From Colwellia sp. BRX10-3 (lineage in GTDB: Bacteria > Pseudomonadota > Gammaproteobacteria > Enterobacterales > Alteromonadaceae): a DNA stretch of 64,000 nucleotides. A model generated the notes under the pieces. The model was not told where the DNA came from. It ran no database searches and saw nothing but the letters and a program-made list of their open reading frames with translations. Positions 18,966-29,160 of this stretch are shown piece by piece. Every line of letters starts with the position of its first letter. Positions within the stretch are counted from its first letter, which is position 1. Where the stretch lies: positions 1 to 64,000 of the forward strand of contig NZ_JACGWA010000003.1 in the NCBI RefSeq assembly GCF_014077505.1, written 5' to 3'. The translations under genes were made by a program, and so were the position numbers.

Positions 18966-20024
18966 TTAACCTCCTTGCGCCATATTCTGTAACAACTGTA
19001 ATCTTTGCTGTTCCTGCTTGCTGGGTTGATAAGGTATGTTACTTAAGCTAGATGTAGCAAAGTCTTTTATTTCAAATTGATTAATAGCGCTATCGCCATA
19101 CTTCGTTGGCGTACCAGGGGCTGGCGACATTAGCTCAATTGAAAACGTTGATAAATAAAATGGTGCAGTTTTACCTTGTAAAACACTTTGGTGCGCTTTT
19201 AAATCTATAGTATCGCTACCTTTGTTGAGCTTTTCTTTACTGACTAAATGAGCAATAGGTTGGTTGTTGGCATCAAATAAATTGGCACGTACGCGATATA
19301 GGCCTTTTTCTCTGGTGGTTAAATTCGCTTTTATTACCATATCAGCATCTTGATTAAATGCGGGGTCGAAGCTTTCAAGTGTGGCAACTGAATCAATATA
19401 TTTAAGTGCCAAAGCAATGCTAATATTCTTACCATTTACGCGTGCTTTTACGGTAGCTTGTAGCTGATATGGAAAGTTACGTTCGCCGTCAAATTCTGCA
19501 CTCCAAATATTATCATTTTGTTCAAATGAGCGTCTTAGTAGTGATTTTCCGCTCGCTATGTCGACAAGCACAAGTTCTGCATTATCAATATTTTCACCTG
19601 AGAGCTTGGCAAAAACCGTTTCAGGGTAGGTATAACGATATTTTGATAACTCTGCTGATATTGTAGTGCCAAGATCGTCAACCGGAATAGCTTGTGGGTT
19701 GAAATAATTGGGTTCTAATCGGTCAAAATCTTGATTGCTCAAGGGTTGTGAGTAGGGTGGGAAATTTAGTTCTCCAGCGTATGCTTTAGCCACTAATGTT
19801 GCAGAGTCGTTCGCGGTAATTTTTTGTGCTATAGCGGCGATCTCTGTATTTGCTTTAACGGGTATTTTTTTTGGGGTAGGGTTAGCAGGTTTTATTGTAG
19901 GTGTACTCACCGTTGATTTGATAACAGTGATTTGCGGCTGTGGTATTGATGGCCAAAAAAGCCAAACCGTGACAACAACAATGCTCATTACTGCTATTCG
20001 TTTTAAAAAGGGTTTGTTTTTCAT
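18966..20024 (-). CDS. Membrane-anchored protein of unknown function downstream of a lipase-like gene
   Basis: The 352-residue product has one N-terminal membrane anchor (residues 10-27), a Pro/Thr/Lys-rich linker to about residue 60 and a largely beta-type periplasmic domain, with a Q-rich C-terminal tail. It lies 165 bp downstream of, and on the same strand as, the secreted lipase-like gene. This resembles the lipase-foldase (Lif) arrangement, but the Lif signature (RxxFDY) is absent and the fold looks beta-rich, so homology is not supported. I do not recognise the family. A role in hydrolase folding or cell-surface binding is speculation. Confidence 0.6.
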   Translation of the reverse strand: MKNKPFLKRIAVMSIVVVTVWLFWPSIPQPQITVIKSTVSTPTIKPANPTPKKIPVKANTEIAAIAQKITANDSATLVAKAYAGELNFPPYSQPLSNQDFDRLEPNYFNPQAIPVDDLGTTISAELSKYRYTYPETVFAKLSGENIDNAELVLVDIASGKSLLRRSFEQNDNIWSAEFDGERNFPYQLQATVKARVNGKNISIALALKYIDSVATLESFDPAFNQDADMVIKANLTTREKGLYRVRANLFDANNQPIAHLVSKEKLNKGSDTIDLKAHQSVLQGKTAPFYLSTFSIELMSPAPGTPTKYGDSAINQFEIKDFATSSLSNIPYQPSKQEQQRLQLLQNMAQGG

Positions 20025-20096
20025 AACGGATTTTCTTACCTTTTCTGATGCTAACTTGCCTGTTTACTTAGCTTTCTATGCAATTAATTTTTAAGG

Positions 20097-20136
20097 GCTG
20101 TTTAACTTTCCTGATTAATATTGAAAGGTAAACAGC
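20097..20136 (-). terminator. Hairpin between lipase-like gene and its downstream neighbour
   Basis: 14-base arms at 20097-20110 and 20123-20136 pair with one mismatch across a 12-base loop. The hairpin lies about 54 bp after the lipase stop (minus direction) and is followed by a moderately T-rich stretch. It may attenuate or stop transcription before the membrane-anchored gene. Confidence 0.5.
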
Positions 20137-20189
20137 GCCTTTAATCAACTAAACTAAAATTACTTACTTTTAGTTAGCTTTTAACTTTA

Positions 20190-21242
20190 TTAGTTTGGAA
20201 TAGCGTCATAAATCAGTGTTGACATGCTGTCAGAAGCTGAGTTTTCTACATAAAGGTAATTGCTTTTCCAGATCCACCAGCCAGATGTTTTAGTGTAAGT
20301 ATCAAAATGAACACTTTCACCAGACAAGGTGTTTTGCTGATCGCTCGCTGCCGTTACTTTACCTGCTTGCCATGGTTCAAGTAATGAACCGTGGCTATAT
20401 TTTTCGCCCATCAGCATTGGGTAGTGATAAGGCATAAAGCCCGAAACGGCATCACCTTGGTATGAAATTTTACCGTTGAATGCCACTTGTGAGCTACAAC
20501 TGCCAAAACGAGCTTGGCGATTAGCGCCACATGAAGAATGGCTACCAACAACACCGTCGTCATTACCTTGAATAAATGGGCTAGTAACGCCTAAGTATTC
20601 ACTAGCATCGCCAACGAAGCGTAAACGTGGAATACGCGCGTCTGGTAACGGCGCAAGTTGTCTGGCGTTATTCACTTTCAAATCATGAAGTACGCCCATT
20701 TCATCGCCTAGGTCGCCACCAAGCCAAGCTTCTAAAGCGGCTTCGATGATAAAGGTCCAGCTTTCTGTACCTTGAGCAACACTAACTGCTAAGTCGGCAA
20801 GTTCACTACCACCGCCAGCGCCAGCAATATCGAATGTGGCAACAATATTAAGTGGTGCTAATCCAGCATTTTCTAACCAAGTTTCTTGATTGTCGATAAT
20901 ATAGCGAGCAACTAAATCACCCGTAGAGTGCGTGACAAATATACAACCAGGATCGCAGAAGTTACTTTCAGAGAATGATTTTAATTTTGGCCATAGGTAG
21001 TCAGTGGCTATTTTACCTTCAATTCGTTCATAAGAAGGCCAGTCAATTCTAGCGTCACTTAGATTGTTCCAGTATCCTTTCCAGTAGTCTTGTCCATCTG
21101 CCGTGACGTTACCATCAGATATTAGTTGTAGTGGCTGAAGGCCGTGAATTAGTACTATTTTGTGTTCTTTGCTGTACGCGGCAGTCGAGCAGAGCGATAG
21201 ACCGAGTGCTGCAATAGCAGCTACACTTTTGATTGTATTCAT
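20190..21242 (-). CDS. Secreted lipase-like alpha/beta hydrolase
   Basis: A 350-residue secreted hydrolase. A signal peptide ends near ATAAYS-KEH (about residue 24). The N-terminal strand KIVLIHGLQP supplies the oxyanion-hole HG, and the nucleophile serine lies in FVTHSTGDLV, a variant of the GxSxG elbow with HSTG. Cysteine pairs (CDPGC and a later pair near residues 233-243) suggest disulphides in an exported enzyme. Similar secreted lipases hydrolyse acylglycerols; the substrate here is inferred. The acid and histidine of the triad could not be assigned with certainty, though HYP and HSS segments are candidates. Confidence 0.75.
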   Translation of the reverse strand: MNTIKSVAAIAALGLSLCSTAAYSKEHKIVLIHGLQPLQLISDGNVTADGQDYWKGYWNNLSDARIDWPSYERIEGKIATDYLWPKLKSFSESNFCDPGCIFVTHSTGDLVARYIIDNQETWLENAGLAPLNIVATFDIAGAGGGSELADLAVSVAQGTESWTFIIEAALEAWLGGDLGDEMGVLHDLKVNNARQLAPLPDARIPRLRFVGDASEYLGVTSPFIQGNDDGVVGSHSSCGANRQARFGSCSSQVAFNGKISYQGDAVSGFMPYHYPMLMGEKYSHGSLLEPWQAGKVTAASDQQNTLSGESVHFDTYTKTSGWWIWKSNYLYVENSASDSMSTLIYDAIPN

Positions 21243-21567
21243 ATTTTCCCCAATTACTTTTATAGTTTTTTTTATTACGTCATATTTTTATTATATATCC
21301 ACAACTCATCGGACGTTCGACCAGTTGAGCTGATAATAGAGCAGTATTTAATTATAATCTACCCCGTACTATTTATTTCTTGTGAAAATTGCTAAAACTA
21401 ATATTTATCAACCATAATTTAAATGATGACTTGGTGGTGTTTTATTTGTTTGTTGTTATGTTTGTTTTCAGTACTGTTTACATTTGTCTCGAGCGACCTA
21501 TAATCGTGTGTCAATCATAATGATCTAAATTTTAAGATATGCATAAAAAATTTATTCAGAGGTGCCC
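21243..21567. other. 325-bp divergent gap before the first chemoreceptor
   Basis: This A/T-rich divergent region holds the start regions of the lipase-like gene (minus) and an MCP gene (plus). AGAGGTG at about 21558-21564 is the MCP ribosome-binding site. No repeat or ORF stands out. Confidence 0.4.
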
Positions 21568-23601
21568 ATGTACAACCTATCATTAACTATAAAACAAAAA
21601 ATAATAATGGGGTTCAGCACAATAGGAATTTTGTTAATTGCTAGCAGCATTTTCTTTTATAACTCATTAACGCAAATCAGCCAGGCTAATAGTAATGTTG
21701 AGTTATTGGCTGTTCCAGTACAAAAGCAAAGTAGTGCCTTGCAAATCACATTACTTAATATGATAAAAGTAGGTGCTTTGGGCTTCACCCAACAAGAATA
21801 TTCCAAATTAGTGATAAGTGAGCAAGAGTACGCGAATTTAAATCAAGAGTTTCAATCTGCTGCTAGGGTTTTAAGTAGTAAAGTGATGGACCAACCTAAA
21901 ATGTTGCAAGCCTTGAACCAGGCGCAGAATCATTTTCAAGAATACGTTGCCCAAAGCGAAAAATTTTATCTAGCGAAAAAAAATGTAGCCACAGCTAATG
22001 AAGCTTTTGTGACAGATTTTCAATCGTTTATTGAAAGTCGTAACCAAGCCAGCAATAAAATGCTTGATTTAGAATTACTTGAACTACCTGATAATGGGCA
22101 ATTACTAGAAGATATTATTGGCAATGGTACACGGATAGACGATATGTTGTTTACCCTACAAAGCACTATGTCAGGTTTAAAACAAGTTACTGACCTTGAT
22201 ATATTGGCTCAACATAAAGATGACGTAAGTTTTTTAATTGCTAATATAAATAACAACTACGACTTTATGCTGCGACTATTTTCTAGCGTAGACGATAAGA
22301 CTCTACTTGAAGAGTTTGCCATTGAATTTGCTATTTTAAATAACTTATTGGTCGAGCCAGGTAAACTTTATCAACAGAAGCAACAAGCCCTTAATGATTA
22401 TGTTAACGCTAATAGCGCTTATAATCTTTCTGTAGATAGCTTCAATGCCACTTATCAGCAATTAACCTTGCTGCTTTCCCTCGCTGAAGCACGTTTTGAT
22501 GAGTTACAGTTAACAACAAAGGCGAAAGTAAATACTGGCGTAAATTTGGCAATATATATGGCGCTTATATTTGTTGCTTTAGCTACTTTTATTGCCGTGG
22601 TAACCACCCGAATAATGTTAGGCCCTTTAGCGAAAGCGAATAAATCATTAGCCTTGATTGCGCAGGGGGATTTAACGCGAAGATTAACCATTAAGAACCA
22701 AGATGAATTTGGTGATTTATTTAACAACATCAACAAACTTAGTGATGACTTAACATCGTTGCTGAAAAATATTAGCCAAAATGCTTATTCTTTAGATGAA
22801 TCTGCAAAAGTAACTAGCGAGCAGAGCCATCGCATTGCCCAATCTACATCCGAACAAATTACCCGGGTAAATAACGCTAAACAAATTGCTGAAAAAATGT
22901 TTATCAGTTCATCAAGTGTGACTGATGAGGCAAACCTCACGGCTAATAATGTTTCAGAAGCCTCAAAGCATAGTTTTGAAGTGAGAACAATTGCAGACAA
23001 CAACAGTAATCGCATTGAATCGTTATCGACAAGTTTAAGTGACTCAGTTGAAGTGATGGCACGTTTAAGTAAACACAGCGATAGTATTGGCGGCATTTTA
23101 GATACCATTGGTAGCATTGCTGATCAAACTAATTTACTGGCATTAAATGCGGCAATTGAAGCGGCAAGAGCCGGAGAGCATGGCCGAGGTTTTGCGGTTG
23201 TTGCAGATGAAGTGAGATCGTTAGCCTCTCGCACACAGGCATCAACAGCTGAAATACAAAATATGATTAATTCACTGCAAAAAGAAACACAAACAGCAGA
23301 AGTAGCCATTTCTCAAGGGCAGAATCAAGCGGCTGAATGTGTATCTCAAAGCCAAGAATTAAGTAACGCCATCAAACAAATTGAAAGTGCACTGCATACT
23401 ATTGATAAAATGAGTAAAAGCATTAGCCTTGCTTCGAATGAACAACTTGGCTTTAGTCAAGACATCGAAGTGACAATGAATGAAGCCGCAGAAGCGGCAA
23501 CGCATAATGCAGCAGAGTCACAAGATTTATCGAACCGCAGTGATGAGGTCAATAAATTAGCTAATTCGTTAACTGATTCAGTAGCGCGATTTAAGCTCTA
23601 A
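21568..23601 (+). CDS. Methyl-accepting chemotaxis protein
   Basis: A 677-residue transmembrane chemoreceptor. TM1 lies around residues 12-33 and TM2 around 327-349, enclosing a roughly 290-residue all-helical periplasmic sensor domain. A HAMP domain ([12 protein letters not shown]) follows, then a long coiled coil with the conserved signalling tip around [21 protein letters not shown]. It signals through CheA/CheW to the flagellar motor; ligand unknown. No CheB/CheR-binding pentapeptide is seen at the C-terminus. ATG 21568 is preferred over GTG 21562 because AGAGGTG precedes it. The gene stands alone, divergent from the lipase-like gene. Confidence 0.93.
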   Translation: MYNLSLTIKQKIIMGFSTIGILLIASSIFFYNSLTQISQANSNVELLAVPVQKQSSALQITLLNMIKVGALGFTQQEYSKLVISEQEYANLNQEFQSAARVLSSKVMDQPKMLQALNQAQNHFQEYVAQSEKFYLAKKNVATANEAFVTDFQSFIESRNQASNKMLDLELLELPDNGQLLEDIIGNGTRIDDMLFTLQSTMSGLKQVTDLDILAQHKDDVSFLIANINNNYDFMLRLFSSVDDKTLLEEFAIEFAILNNLLVEPGKLYQQKQQALNDYVNANSAYNLSVDSFNATYQQLTLLLSLAEARFDELQLTTKAKVNTGVNLAIYMALIFVALATFIAVVTTRIMLGPLAKANKSLALIAQGDLTRRLTIKNQDEFGDLFNNINKLSDDLTSLLKNISQNAYSLDESAKVTSEQSHRIAQSTSEQITRVNNAKQIAEKMFISSSSVTDEANLTANNVSEASKHSFEVRTIADNNSNRIESLSTSLSDSVEVMARLSKHSDSIGGILDTIGSIADQTNLLALNAAIEAARAGEHGRGFAVVADEVRSLASRTQASTAEIQNMINSLQKETQTAEVAISQGQNQAAECVSQSQELSNAIKQIESALHTIDKMSKSISLASNEQLGFSQDIEVTMNEAAEAATHNAAESQDLSNRSDEVNKLANSLTDSVARFKL

Positions 23602-24445
23602 CGAAACAATTAGAGGGTCCAAACAAATCTAGGGATTAGAATGATAATTTAGTTAAATTGTCACAATTATAGGATACAGCCGATTAAGCCAGGTAAAGTC
23701 ATTGCAATAATGTTTAGACTTATTAACCAGAACTGGGATGAAAAATATAAGCATATGCGACAGATTTATATCTGTCGCATAGATGCCCCCAGCTAACGTT
23801 GATTTGAAATTACAATCCGTAAACTCGTATCTAATAGCCTGTGAATAAACAGAAAAATACTTCTAAATAGTAAAAAGCTTATAATTAATCTTAGGGTTAT
23901 ATCGCTAGGGTTGTTTAAGTTATTTAAAATTAATAACTTAAAGCGCTTTTTATATAATTAACAAAACAGTTCTAGGGCACTTTCATATCTCGATTCAGAG
24001 CTTAAAATAATGCAATTACTGTCTTTAAAGTTCTCGCCGCGAGCAATCTCAGCTCAATTTATATAAATTTTTTTTAAAATTACAATTCCTTGTCATTATT
24101 TTGAATAATTTTACGACTTTATTTCGTAAGAAAACGACAAAAACACGATGAAATTCTAAAATATCGTCATTATAAATGTGCTTTATTGTATAAATATTCA
24201 ACAATCTATTTCGGTTATAGTTTCATTTTTTAATTATTTTAGATGGGTGTAGCTTTATCTTGCATGAATAAATAACTAAAATAAATGAATATATAACTAA
24301 GTTTATTGTGTGTCGGTATTGTTTTTGACAAAGGTTCAGCTTCAATCTTTACTAACCATGTCTAGCTGCTCAGCGAACAGTAGATAAGTGTTATTTCGCT
24401 TAGCAGTTCATGTATACCATTCTAATAATGATAAGAGATAACGAA
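23602..24445. other. 844-bp A/T-rich gap before the large subtilase
   Basis: This is the longest gap in the window. It contains a 12-bp hairpin at 23754-23781 (separate entry) and otherwise very A/T-rich sequence with no convincing ORF. Its length before a large secreted protease gene leaves room for an extended promoter or regulatory RNA, but none can be named. Confidence 0.4.
23754..23781. repeat. Perfect 12-bp hairpin
   Basis: ATGCGACAGAT (23755-23765, extended by T at 23754) pairs with its exact complement at 23770-23780 (plus A 23781) across loop TTAT. There is no T run after it, so it is not a typical terminator; it resembles a REP-like palindrome or an RNA stem. It lies about 150 bp after the MCP stop. 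Confidence 0.5.
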
Positions 24446-26461
24446 ATGACACATGATAAATTAGGGAAAAAAAATATACTTGCCGCAACTATAGCGAGCG
24501 TTTTAGCATTATCAATGGCAACTGCCCAAGCCATTCCAGCCAAAGGGGCTTCAAAGCTCAAGACGGTAAAGGAGGAAGAAAAAGTCCGCTATATTGTTAA
24601 ATTTAAAAAAGATAGTACATATTCTACTTTTAACGATAGTCCTTCTGCGAGCAATGGAAAAACGTTACGTGACAAAAATGCGCAACGTTTAGACAAGCAC
24701 GGCACAAAAGCTATTATTCATATGAAGCGATCTAATGCAGCCGCCGCTAGCTTAACAGCACGCCAATTAGCCTCGCTTAAAAAAGATCCTACCGTTGAAT
24801 ATGTAGAAATTGATCCTAAAAGGTACTTAATTGATACCATAACTCGTACTTTTGATGATTATCAAACGGCGGCAATTACACCTTCTGCTGAATCAACTCC
24901 TTATGGTATTACCATGGTGCAAGCAAACCAGGTAAGTGATGCTGCTACAGGTAATATGAAAGTTTGTATTACGGATACCGGTTATGAAGGTAATCACGAA
25001 GATCTTCGTCCATATACCGATGCAGGTATCACGGGTGACAATGACGACGGCTTAGGAAATAACACAGGCAACTGGTGGCAACCGGGCCATGCGCACGGTA
25101 CACATGTTGCTGGAACAATTGCTGGCTTAAGTGGGAATGGTGTTGGTGTAACAGGCGTTAACCCAAGTGGGCTGTTGGATTTACACATAATAAAAGTGTT
25201 CAATAACGCAGGTAGCTGGGGTTACGGTTCAGATATGGTTAGAGCTGTAGAACAATGTCAAGCAGCGGGTGCGAATATTATTAGTATGAGCCTTGGCGGC
25301 GGGGCATCAAGTGCGACAGAAGAAAGTGCGTTTGTCGCAGCAAAAAATGCTGGATTAATTAACATTGCAGCAGCGGGTAATGACGGTAATACCGCGCTTT
25401 CTTATCCGGCATCATATGACTCAGTTATGTCAGTGGCAGCAATTGATTCAAATAAAAATGTTGCCTCATTTTCTCAAAAAAATTCACAAGTTGAAATTTC
25501 TGCCCCAGGGGTAGCTATAACATCAACCGTCTTAAATAATGGCTATGCTACATGGGATGGAACTTCTATGGCCACACCTCATGTTGCTGGTGTTGCCGCT
25601 TTAGTATGGAGTCACTTTCCTAGCTGTACGGGTGAAGAAATTCGTAATGTAATGAATGCTACCGCTCAAGATTTGGGTACAGCAAATAGAGATAATAGTT
25701 ACGGTTACGGCTTGGTACAAGCTAAAGCTATGTATGATTCGTTAAGTGCTAACGGTTGTAATGTGGTAACTCCACCACCACCGCCGCCAGCAGAAGATGG
25801 CGTATTAGTGAATGGTGTTGCACAAACAGGTATTTCTGGCGCTCAAGGTGCAGAATTAGGTTTCAGTATGGCTGTTCCTGCTGGCGCAACAGATATTAGT
25901 TTTGCTATGAGTGGTGGTACTGGCGATGCTGATATGTACGTTCGTTTTGGCTCAATGCCAACAACTTCAACTTATGATTGTCGACCTTATCTAAATGGTA
26001 ATAATGAAAGTTGTGCTGGTACGAGTAATAACGGTACATATTATGTTTTACTTAATGGCTATTCGGCCTTTAGTGATGTTAGCTTAGTGGGTAACTTTAC
26101 TGATGAAGTCGTTACACCACCAGGTGGAGGTTCTTACACTAATGATACCAATGTTAACATCAGAAACAAACGCACAGCTATAAGCTCAATTGATGTTACG
26201 GGTAGTGGAGACTCAGGTGCTATTACGATTGATGTTGATATCAAGCACACTTACATTGGTGATCTAAAAGTAACGCTTATTGCCCCAAATGGTGCAAGTG
26301 CAGTTTTACACAACCATACTGGCGGCTCAGCTAACGATATCTTCCAAACCTACTCAATTAATGCGACAGGTATCGAGAAAAATGGTAATTGGCGATTAGA
26401 AGTGTATGACAATGCCAACGGAGATACGGGTATTATTGACTCTTGGACCATTAATTTTTAA
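24446..26461 (+). CDS. Secreted subtilisin-like serine protease with PPC-like and P domains
   Basis: A 671-residue secreted S8 endopeptidase. A signal peptide (ending MATAQA) is followed by an I9-type propeptide (about residues 50-130) with YIVKFKK and the VEYVEIDPK region. The catalytic triad is visible: Asp in CITDTGYEG, His in HGTHVAGTIAG and Ser in GTSMATPHVAG, plus oxyanion Asn in AAAGNDGN. A proline linker leads to a PPC-like domain and a P/Homo B domain (SSIDVTG..., EVYDNANGDTGIIDSWTINF). ATG 24446 is chosen because the upstream 24410 start gives an implausible leader. It probably digests extracellular protein. Confidence 0.94.
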   Translation: MTHDKLGKKNILAATIASVLALSMATAQAIPAKGASKLKTVKEEEKVRYIVKFKKDSTYSTFNDSPSASNGKTLRDKNAQRLDKHGTKAIIHMKRSNAAAASLTARQLASLKKDPTVEYVEIDPKRYLIDTITRTFDDYQTAAITPSAESTPYGITMVQANQVSDAATGNMKVCITDTGYEGNHEDLRPYTDAGITGDNDDGLGNNTGNWWQPGHAHGTHVAGTIAGLSGNGVGVTGVNPSGLLDLHIIKVFNNAGSWGYGSDMVRAVEQCQAAGANIISMSLGGGASSATEESAFVAAKNAGLINIAAAGNDGNTALSYPASYDSVMSVAAIDSNKNVASFSQKNSQVEISAPGVAITSTVLNNGYATWDGTSMATPHVAGVAALVWSHFPSCTGEEIRNVMNATAQDLGTANRDNSYGYGLVQAKAMYDSLSANGCNVVTPPPPPPAEDGVLVNGVAQTGISGAQGAELGFSMAVPAGATDISFAMSGGTGDADMYVRFGSMPTTSTYDCRPYLNGNNESCAGTSNNGTYYVLLNGYSAFSDVSLVGNFTDEVVTPPGGGSYTNDTNVNIRNKRTAISSIDVTGSGDSGAITIDVDIKHTYIGDLKVTLIAPNGASAVLHNHTGGSANDIFQTYSINATGIEKNGNWRLEVYDNANGDTGIIDSWTINF

Positions 26462-26501
26462 TTGATGACCAACCGTTTTACTAGGTTTTAAAATGGATAT
26501 C

Positions 26502-26540
26502 AAAACGCTTATTACCCTGTGTATTAAGCGTTTTATTTTA
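26502..26540 (+). terminator. Terminator after the large subtilase
   Basis: A perfect 10-bp stem, 26502-26511 (AAAACGCTTA) with 26525-26534 (TAAGCGTTTT), is followed by a T-rich tail. It lies 40 bp after the stop. Confidence 0.8.
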
Positions 26541-26839
26541 TTAGAATTAATTATGTATTCAAAACCCTCGTTAGCCAAATGTTAGCCAATAATTTAAACC
26601 CTAATAGAATAATTAAACTCCCACCCAATAACAAAAGGGTACCTTTAACGACAAAGCGACTTAGTGCATGTCGGGAAGCCAAGGTTTTAATATAAGATAA
26701 ATAGATAACTGTTGGTCAGTTTATCCTCGTTAACTTTTATGATGAGCAAAAAAATAAAATCTTTATAATTAATGGTTTAAGTGATTAACGGGCATTATTT
26801 GGTTTAGGTATTTAATGAAATTCTTAAAAAATAGAATAA

Positions 26840-27391
26840 TTACCTAGGTGCATCAGCGTAAGGATCAAATGGTTTATTTTCATCCGAACGGCTATTGACA
26901 CTATTTGGCTTTTCGCTTGACTGAGGGCGACTACTTTGACGTTTATGCTCAGGTATATATTCTTTATTATACTCTTTTTTATGCTCTTTTTTATGTTCTT
27001 TTTTATATTCAGGCTTAGAGCGATGAGTCTCTTTAAAGCTATCTTTGCTTAAGGGGATAATCGCTTCACCACGTACTAACACTTTTGGTTTTTTCGGTTT
27101 GATATGCAACGGAATAACGCGTTTGCGCGGTGGAATTTCAAATTCGTCTTCGCCGGCTTCTGGTAAGTTTTTGTAATCATAAAGGTAAAAACGTTCAAGT
27201 TTTTCTCTAGCCCACTCAGTTTTACGTAAAAACTTTAAGCTTGACGCCATACTTGGGTTACTTTTAAAGCAATGTATTCGCGTGTACTCAGCCAAAATAT
27301 CAAAGCCATAGTGAGTTACTAATTCGTTTAGTAGTGTGTCTAATTTTAATCCATGTAAAGGATTGTGTAGTTGTTCGTTTTCTTGACTCAT
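26840..27391 (-). CDS. VF530-family DNA-binding protein with low-complexity tail
   Basis: The 183-residue product begins with the VF530 (DUF2132) domain: [21 protein letters not shown], then [26 protein letters not shown], ending at about residue 75. VF530 is a small helical DNA-binding domain of unknown role. The remaining 100 residues are a charged, proline- and lysine-rich extension with a KKEH/KKEY run encoded by four 12-bp tandem units (26958-27005) that likely varies in length. ATG 27391 is used. Confidence 0.85.
   Translation of the reverse strand: MSQENEQLHNPLHGLKLDTLLNELVTHYGFDILAEYTRIHCFKSNPSMASSLKFLRKTEWAREKLERFYLYDYKNLPEAGEDEFEIPPRKRVIPLHIKPKKPKVLVRGEAIIPLSKDSFKETHRSKPEYKKEHKKEHKKEYNKEYIPEHKRQSSRPQSSEKPNSVNSRSDENKPFDPYADAPR
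26958..27005 (-). repeat. Four 12-bp tandem units inside the VF530 gene
   Basis: Four successive 12-bp units of the form T(A/G)(T/C)TCTTTTTTA-like sequence lie in frame in the VF530 gene and encode the KKEH/KKEY tetrapeptides. Unit length is a multiple of three, so copy-number change would keep the frame. Confidence 0.75.
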
Positions 27392-27567
27392 GGTTGACTT
27401 AGTTTGACCGACATTACTTGATATTATACACCGAAATGCTTGGGTGATAAGTGCTGATTTTACCTCTATGTTAAGTGATGTGAAATAAAGCAGTGCCTGC
27501 AGTTCTAATAAATGTTGTACACTTGCTTTAACTAAGTAGTAACTTTTGATAATAACGGATAACTCAA

Positions 27568-28131
27568 ATGAAAAAACTGATCGTACTGTTAACTATTTCA
27601 ACGTTAAGTAGCTCGGCTATCGCACAAGAAACAAGTTGGTTTGAAAGCTTGAAAAATTTGGTAGGTTTAGGTGATACAACTGAGCAAACTGTTGAAGCTA
27701 ATACTCCTGCTGTGCAAAACACTGATGGTTTGGTTGATATGTTAACGAGCTCATTAGAAGTTAATGCTGAACAAGCATCTGGCGGAATGGGAGCTATTTT
27801 TAATTATGTTAAAGATAATGTTTCAACTGAGCAATTTAGCAAACTGGCTAACTCAGTTCCCGGTGTAGAAGGACTTGTTAGTCAAATGCCTGATATTAGC
27901 AAGCTTAACTCAGGTTCAAGCGAAGGCTTTGGTGGCTTACTTGAAAAAGCGTCACAATACAGCGATTCATTAAAATCTATTAATGATGTAAAAAAGCAAT
28001 TTGAAGCTTTAGGATTAAAGCCTGAAATGATCGGTAACTTTATTTCCACTGCGCAAAACTACTTAGACACTGAACAAGGCCAACAAGCAAAACAAGTGTT
28101 AACTGACGGTTTAGGTCAACTGTTAGGTTAA
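27568..28131 (+). CDS. Exported DUF2780 (VcgC/VcgE-like) protein
   Basis: A 187-residue protein with a signal peptide (residues 1-19, ending AIAQE) and a DUF2780 domain in the C-terminal two thirds, including [20 protein letters not shown] and [19 protein letters not shown]. The domain is common in Vibrio and related bacteria; function is unknown. Helical, glycine-rich, probably periplasmic. Ends in a hairpin terminator. Confidence 0.85.
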   Translation: MKKLIVLLTISTLSSSAIAQETSWFESLKNLVGLGDTTEQTVEANTPAVQNTDGLVDMLTSSLEVNAEQASGGMGAIFNYVKDNVSTEQFSKLANSVPGVEGLVSQMPDISKLNSGSSEGFGGLLEKASQYSDSLKSINDVKKQFEALGLKPEMIGNFISTAQNYLDTEQGQQAKQVLTDGLGQLLG

Positions 28132-28204
28132 GTACTTTTAGGCGTTAATTTGCTAGATGCTTATTGAGTTAGTGATAGCTAATAAGTATTGATGAAATTA
28201 GACC

Positions 28205-28243
28205 GCACTTTCTAGTAAATTACTTTGCTAGAAAGTGCTTTTT
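28205..28243 (+). terminator. Terminator after the DUF2780 gene
   Basis: GCACTTTCTAG 28205-28215 pairs exactly with CTAGAAAGTGC 28228-28238, followed by TTTTTCG. It lies 74 bp after the stop; clear rho-independent form. Confidence 0.85.
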
Positions 28244-28495
28244 CGTTTTACATAGTCAATAAAATTCGTCGCTTTATGTGAAACTAATAACAGTGTTTAT
28301 CTATTTATCCTACTTAATAATCGCTATTTAATACCTTTAATCTTGCTGTTTAAATAGCAAGAATAATTGACCAACAATTTATTATTAAAAGTGATACAAA
28401 CGCTTACATTAAAAATATATATAAAGTTGAATTCATTAAATCCTACTGCTAACTTACTAAAATAATTATAATAAAAACTAATAAAAGGATTTTTA

Positions 28496-28951
28496 ATGAA
28501 AAAATATATTTTTGCTTTATCACTTGTATCTTTGTTCAATTCGGCAGGCGAGTTTGAAACAGCGGTTGGTTTAGGCCATCAATATGGCAGTATTTTAGGC
28601 GCGCAGCTCGGCTATAAAACAGAATCTACTAAATATTATGCATCATTAGGTTACGTCGGTATTGCGACTGGCTTTCAAACAACCTTTAGTGAAAATTCAA
28701 AACATGCCTATGGCTTAGTTGCTGGAGTGGAGGCATGGGAAAGTGATCATGGATTTATCTTCGCAACATATGATTATCATTTTAATGGTTTTTCTAACCC
28801 TGGATTTGTCATTGGAACAGGCTTTGGCTTTACTCGAGGAGAGAGCTTAGGTGACACATTTGTTGATTTTTCTAGTTATGGTGAAAGTGAACCAAAAAAA
28901 CAAGAAGACATAAAAGCTGAATTCACATTAAATATTGGTTATAAGTTTTAG
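28496..28951 (+). CDS. Small barrel-like exported protein
   Basis: A 151-residue product with an N-terminal signal-like segment (MKKYIFALSLVSLFNSA) and alternating aromatic/glycine-rich strands (GAQLGYKTESTKYYASLGYV, YGLVAGVEAW, FVIGTGFGF), ending in FTLNIGYKF, a terminal phenylalanine typical of outer-membrane barrels. The size suggests a small eight-strand-like barrel. No named family is recognised. AAAAGGATTTTTA precedes ATG 28496. It is followed by a long hairpin. Confidence 0.6.
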   Translation: MKKYIFALSLVSLFNSAGEFETAVGLGHQYGSILGAQLGYKTESTKYYASLGYVGIATGFQTTFSENSKHAYGLVAGVEAWESDHGFIFATYDYHFNGFSNPGFVIGTGFGFTRGESLGDTFVDFSSYGESEPKKQEDIKAEFTLNIGYKF

Positions 28952-29007
28952 TTTTTAATCCGACTTGATGTGATTTTTAATAGAAGTAACTGACATTTAA
29001 TTTATCT

Positions 29008-29050
29008 AATACCTTAACTATTCCTGCCATTGCAGGTTAGTTAAGGTATT
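29008..29050. terminator. Long nested hairpin after the barrel-like gene
   Basis: A 13-bp perfect outer stem (29008-29020 with 29038-29050) encloses a 5-bp inner stem (29023-29027 with 29032-29036). It lies between convergent genes. T runs are weak on both sides, so a terminator or processing-site role is not certain. Confidence 0.55.
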
Positions 29051-29160
29051 AAAGTTTAATAACTTATTTAATATATACTTTTAAATCGCTATTTCATTCG
29101 TAAAACAGAGTTGTATTCATAACACTAAACTGGCGTTATCAAATACTTTCGCGCTAAGTT

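Noticed and set aside
18966-20024. Classical lipase foldase (Lif)
   Set aside because: Position and topology fit, but the RxxFDY motif and the all-helical pattern are absent.
26958-27005. Possible regulatory or phase-variable repeat
   Set aside because: The four units are 12 bp, in frame and inside a coding tail, so copy-number change would not switch the gene off.
28324-28539. A 71-codon minus-strand open frame
   Set aside because: It covers the promoter region of the barrel-like gene, is A/T-biased, and has no start signal.
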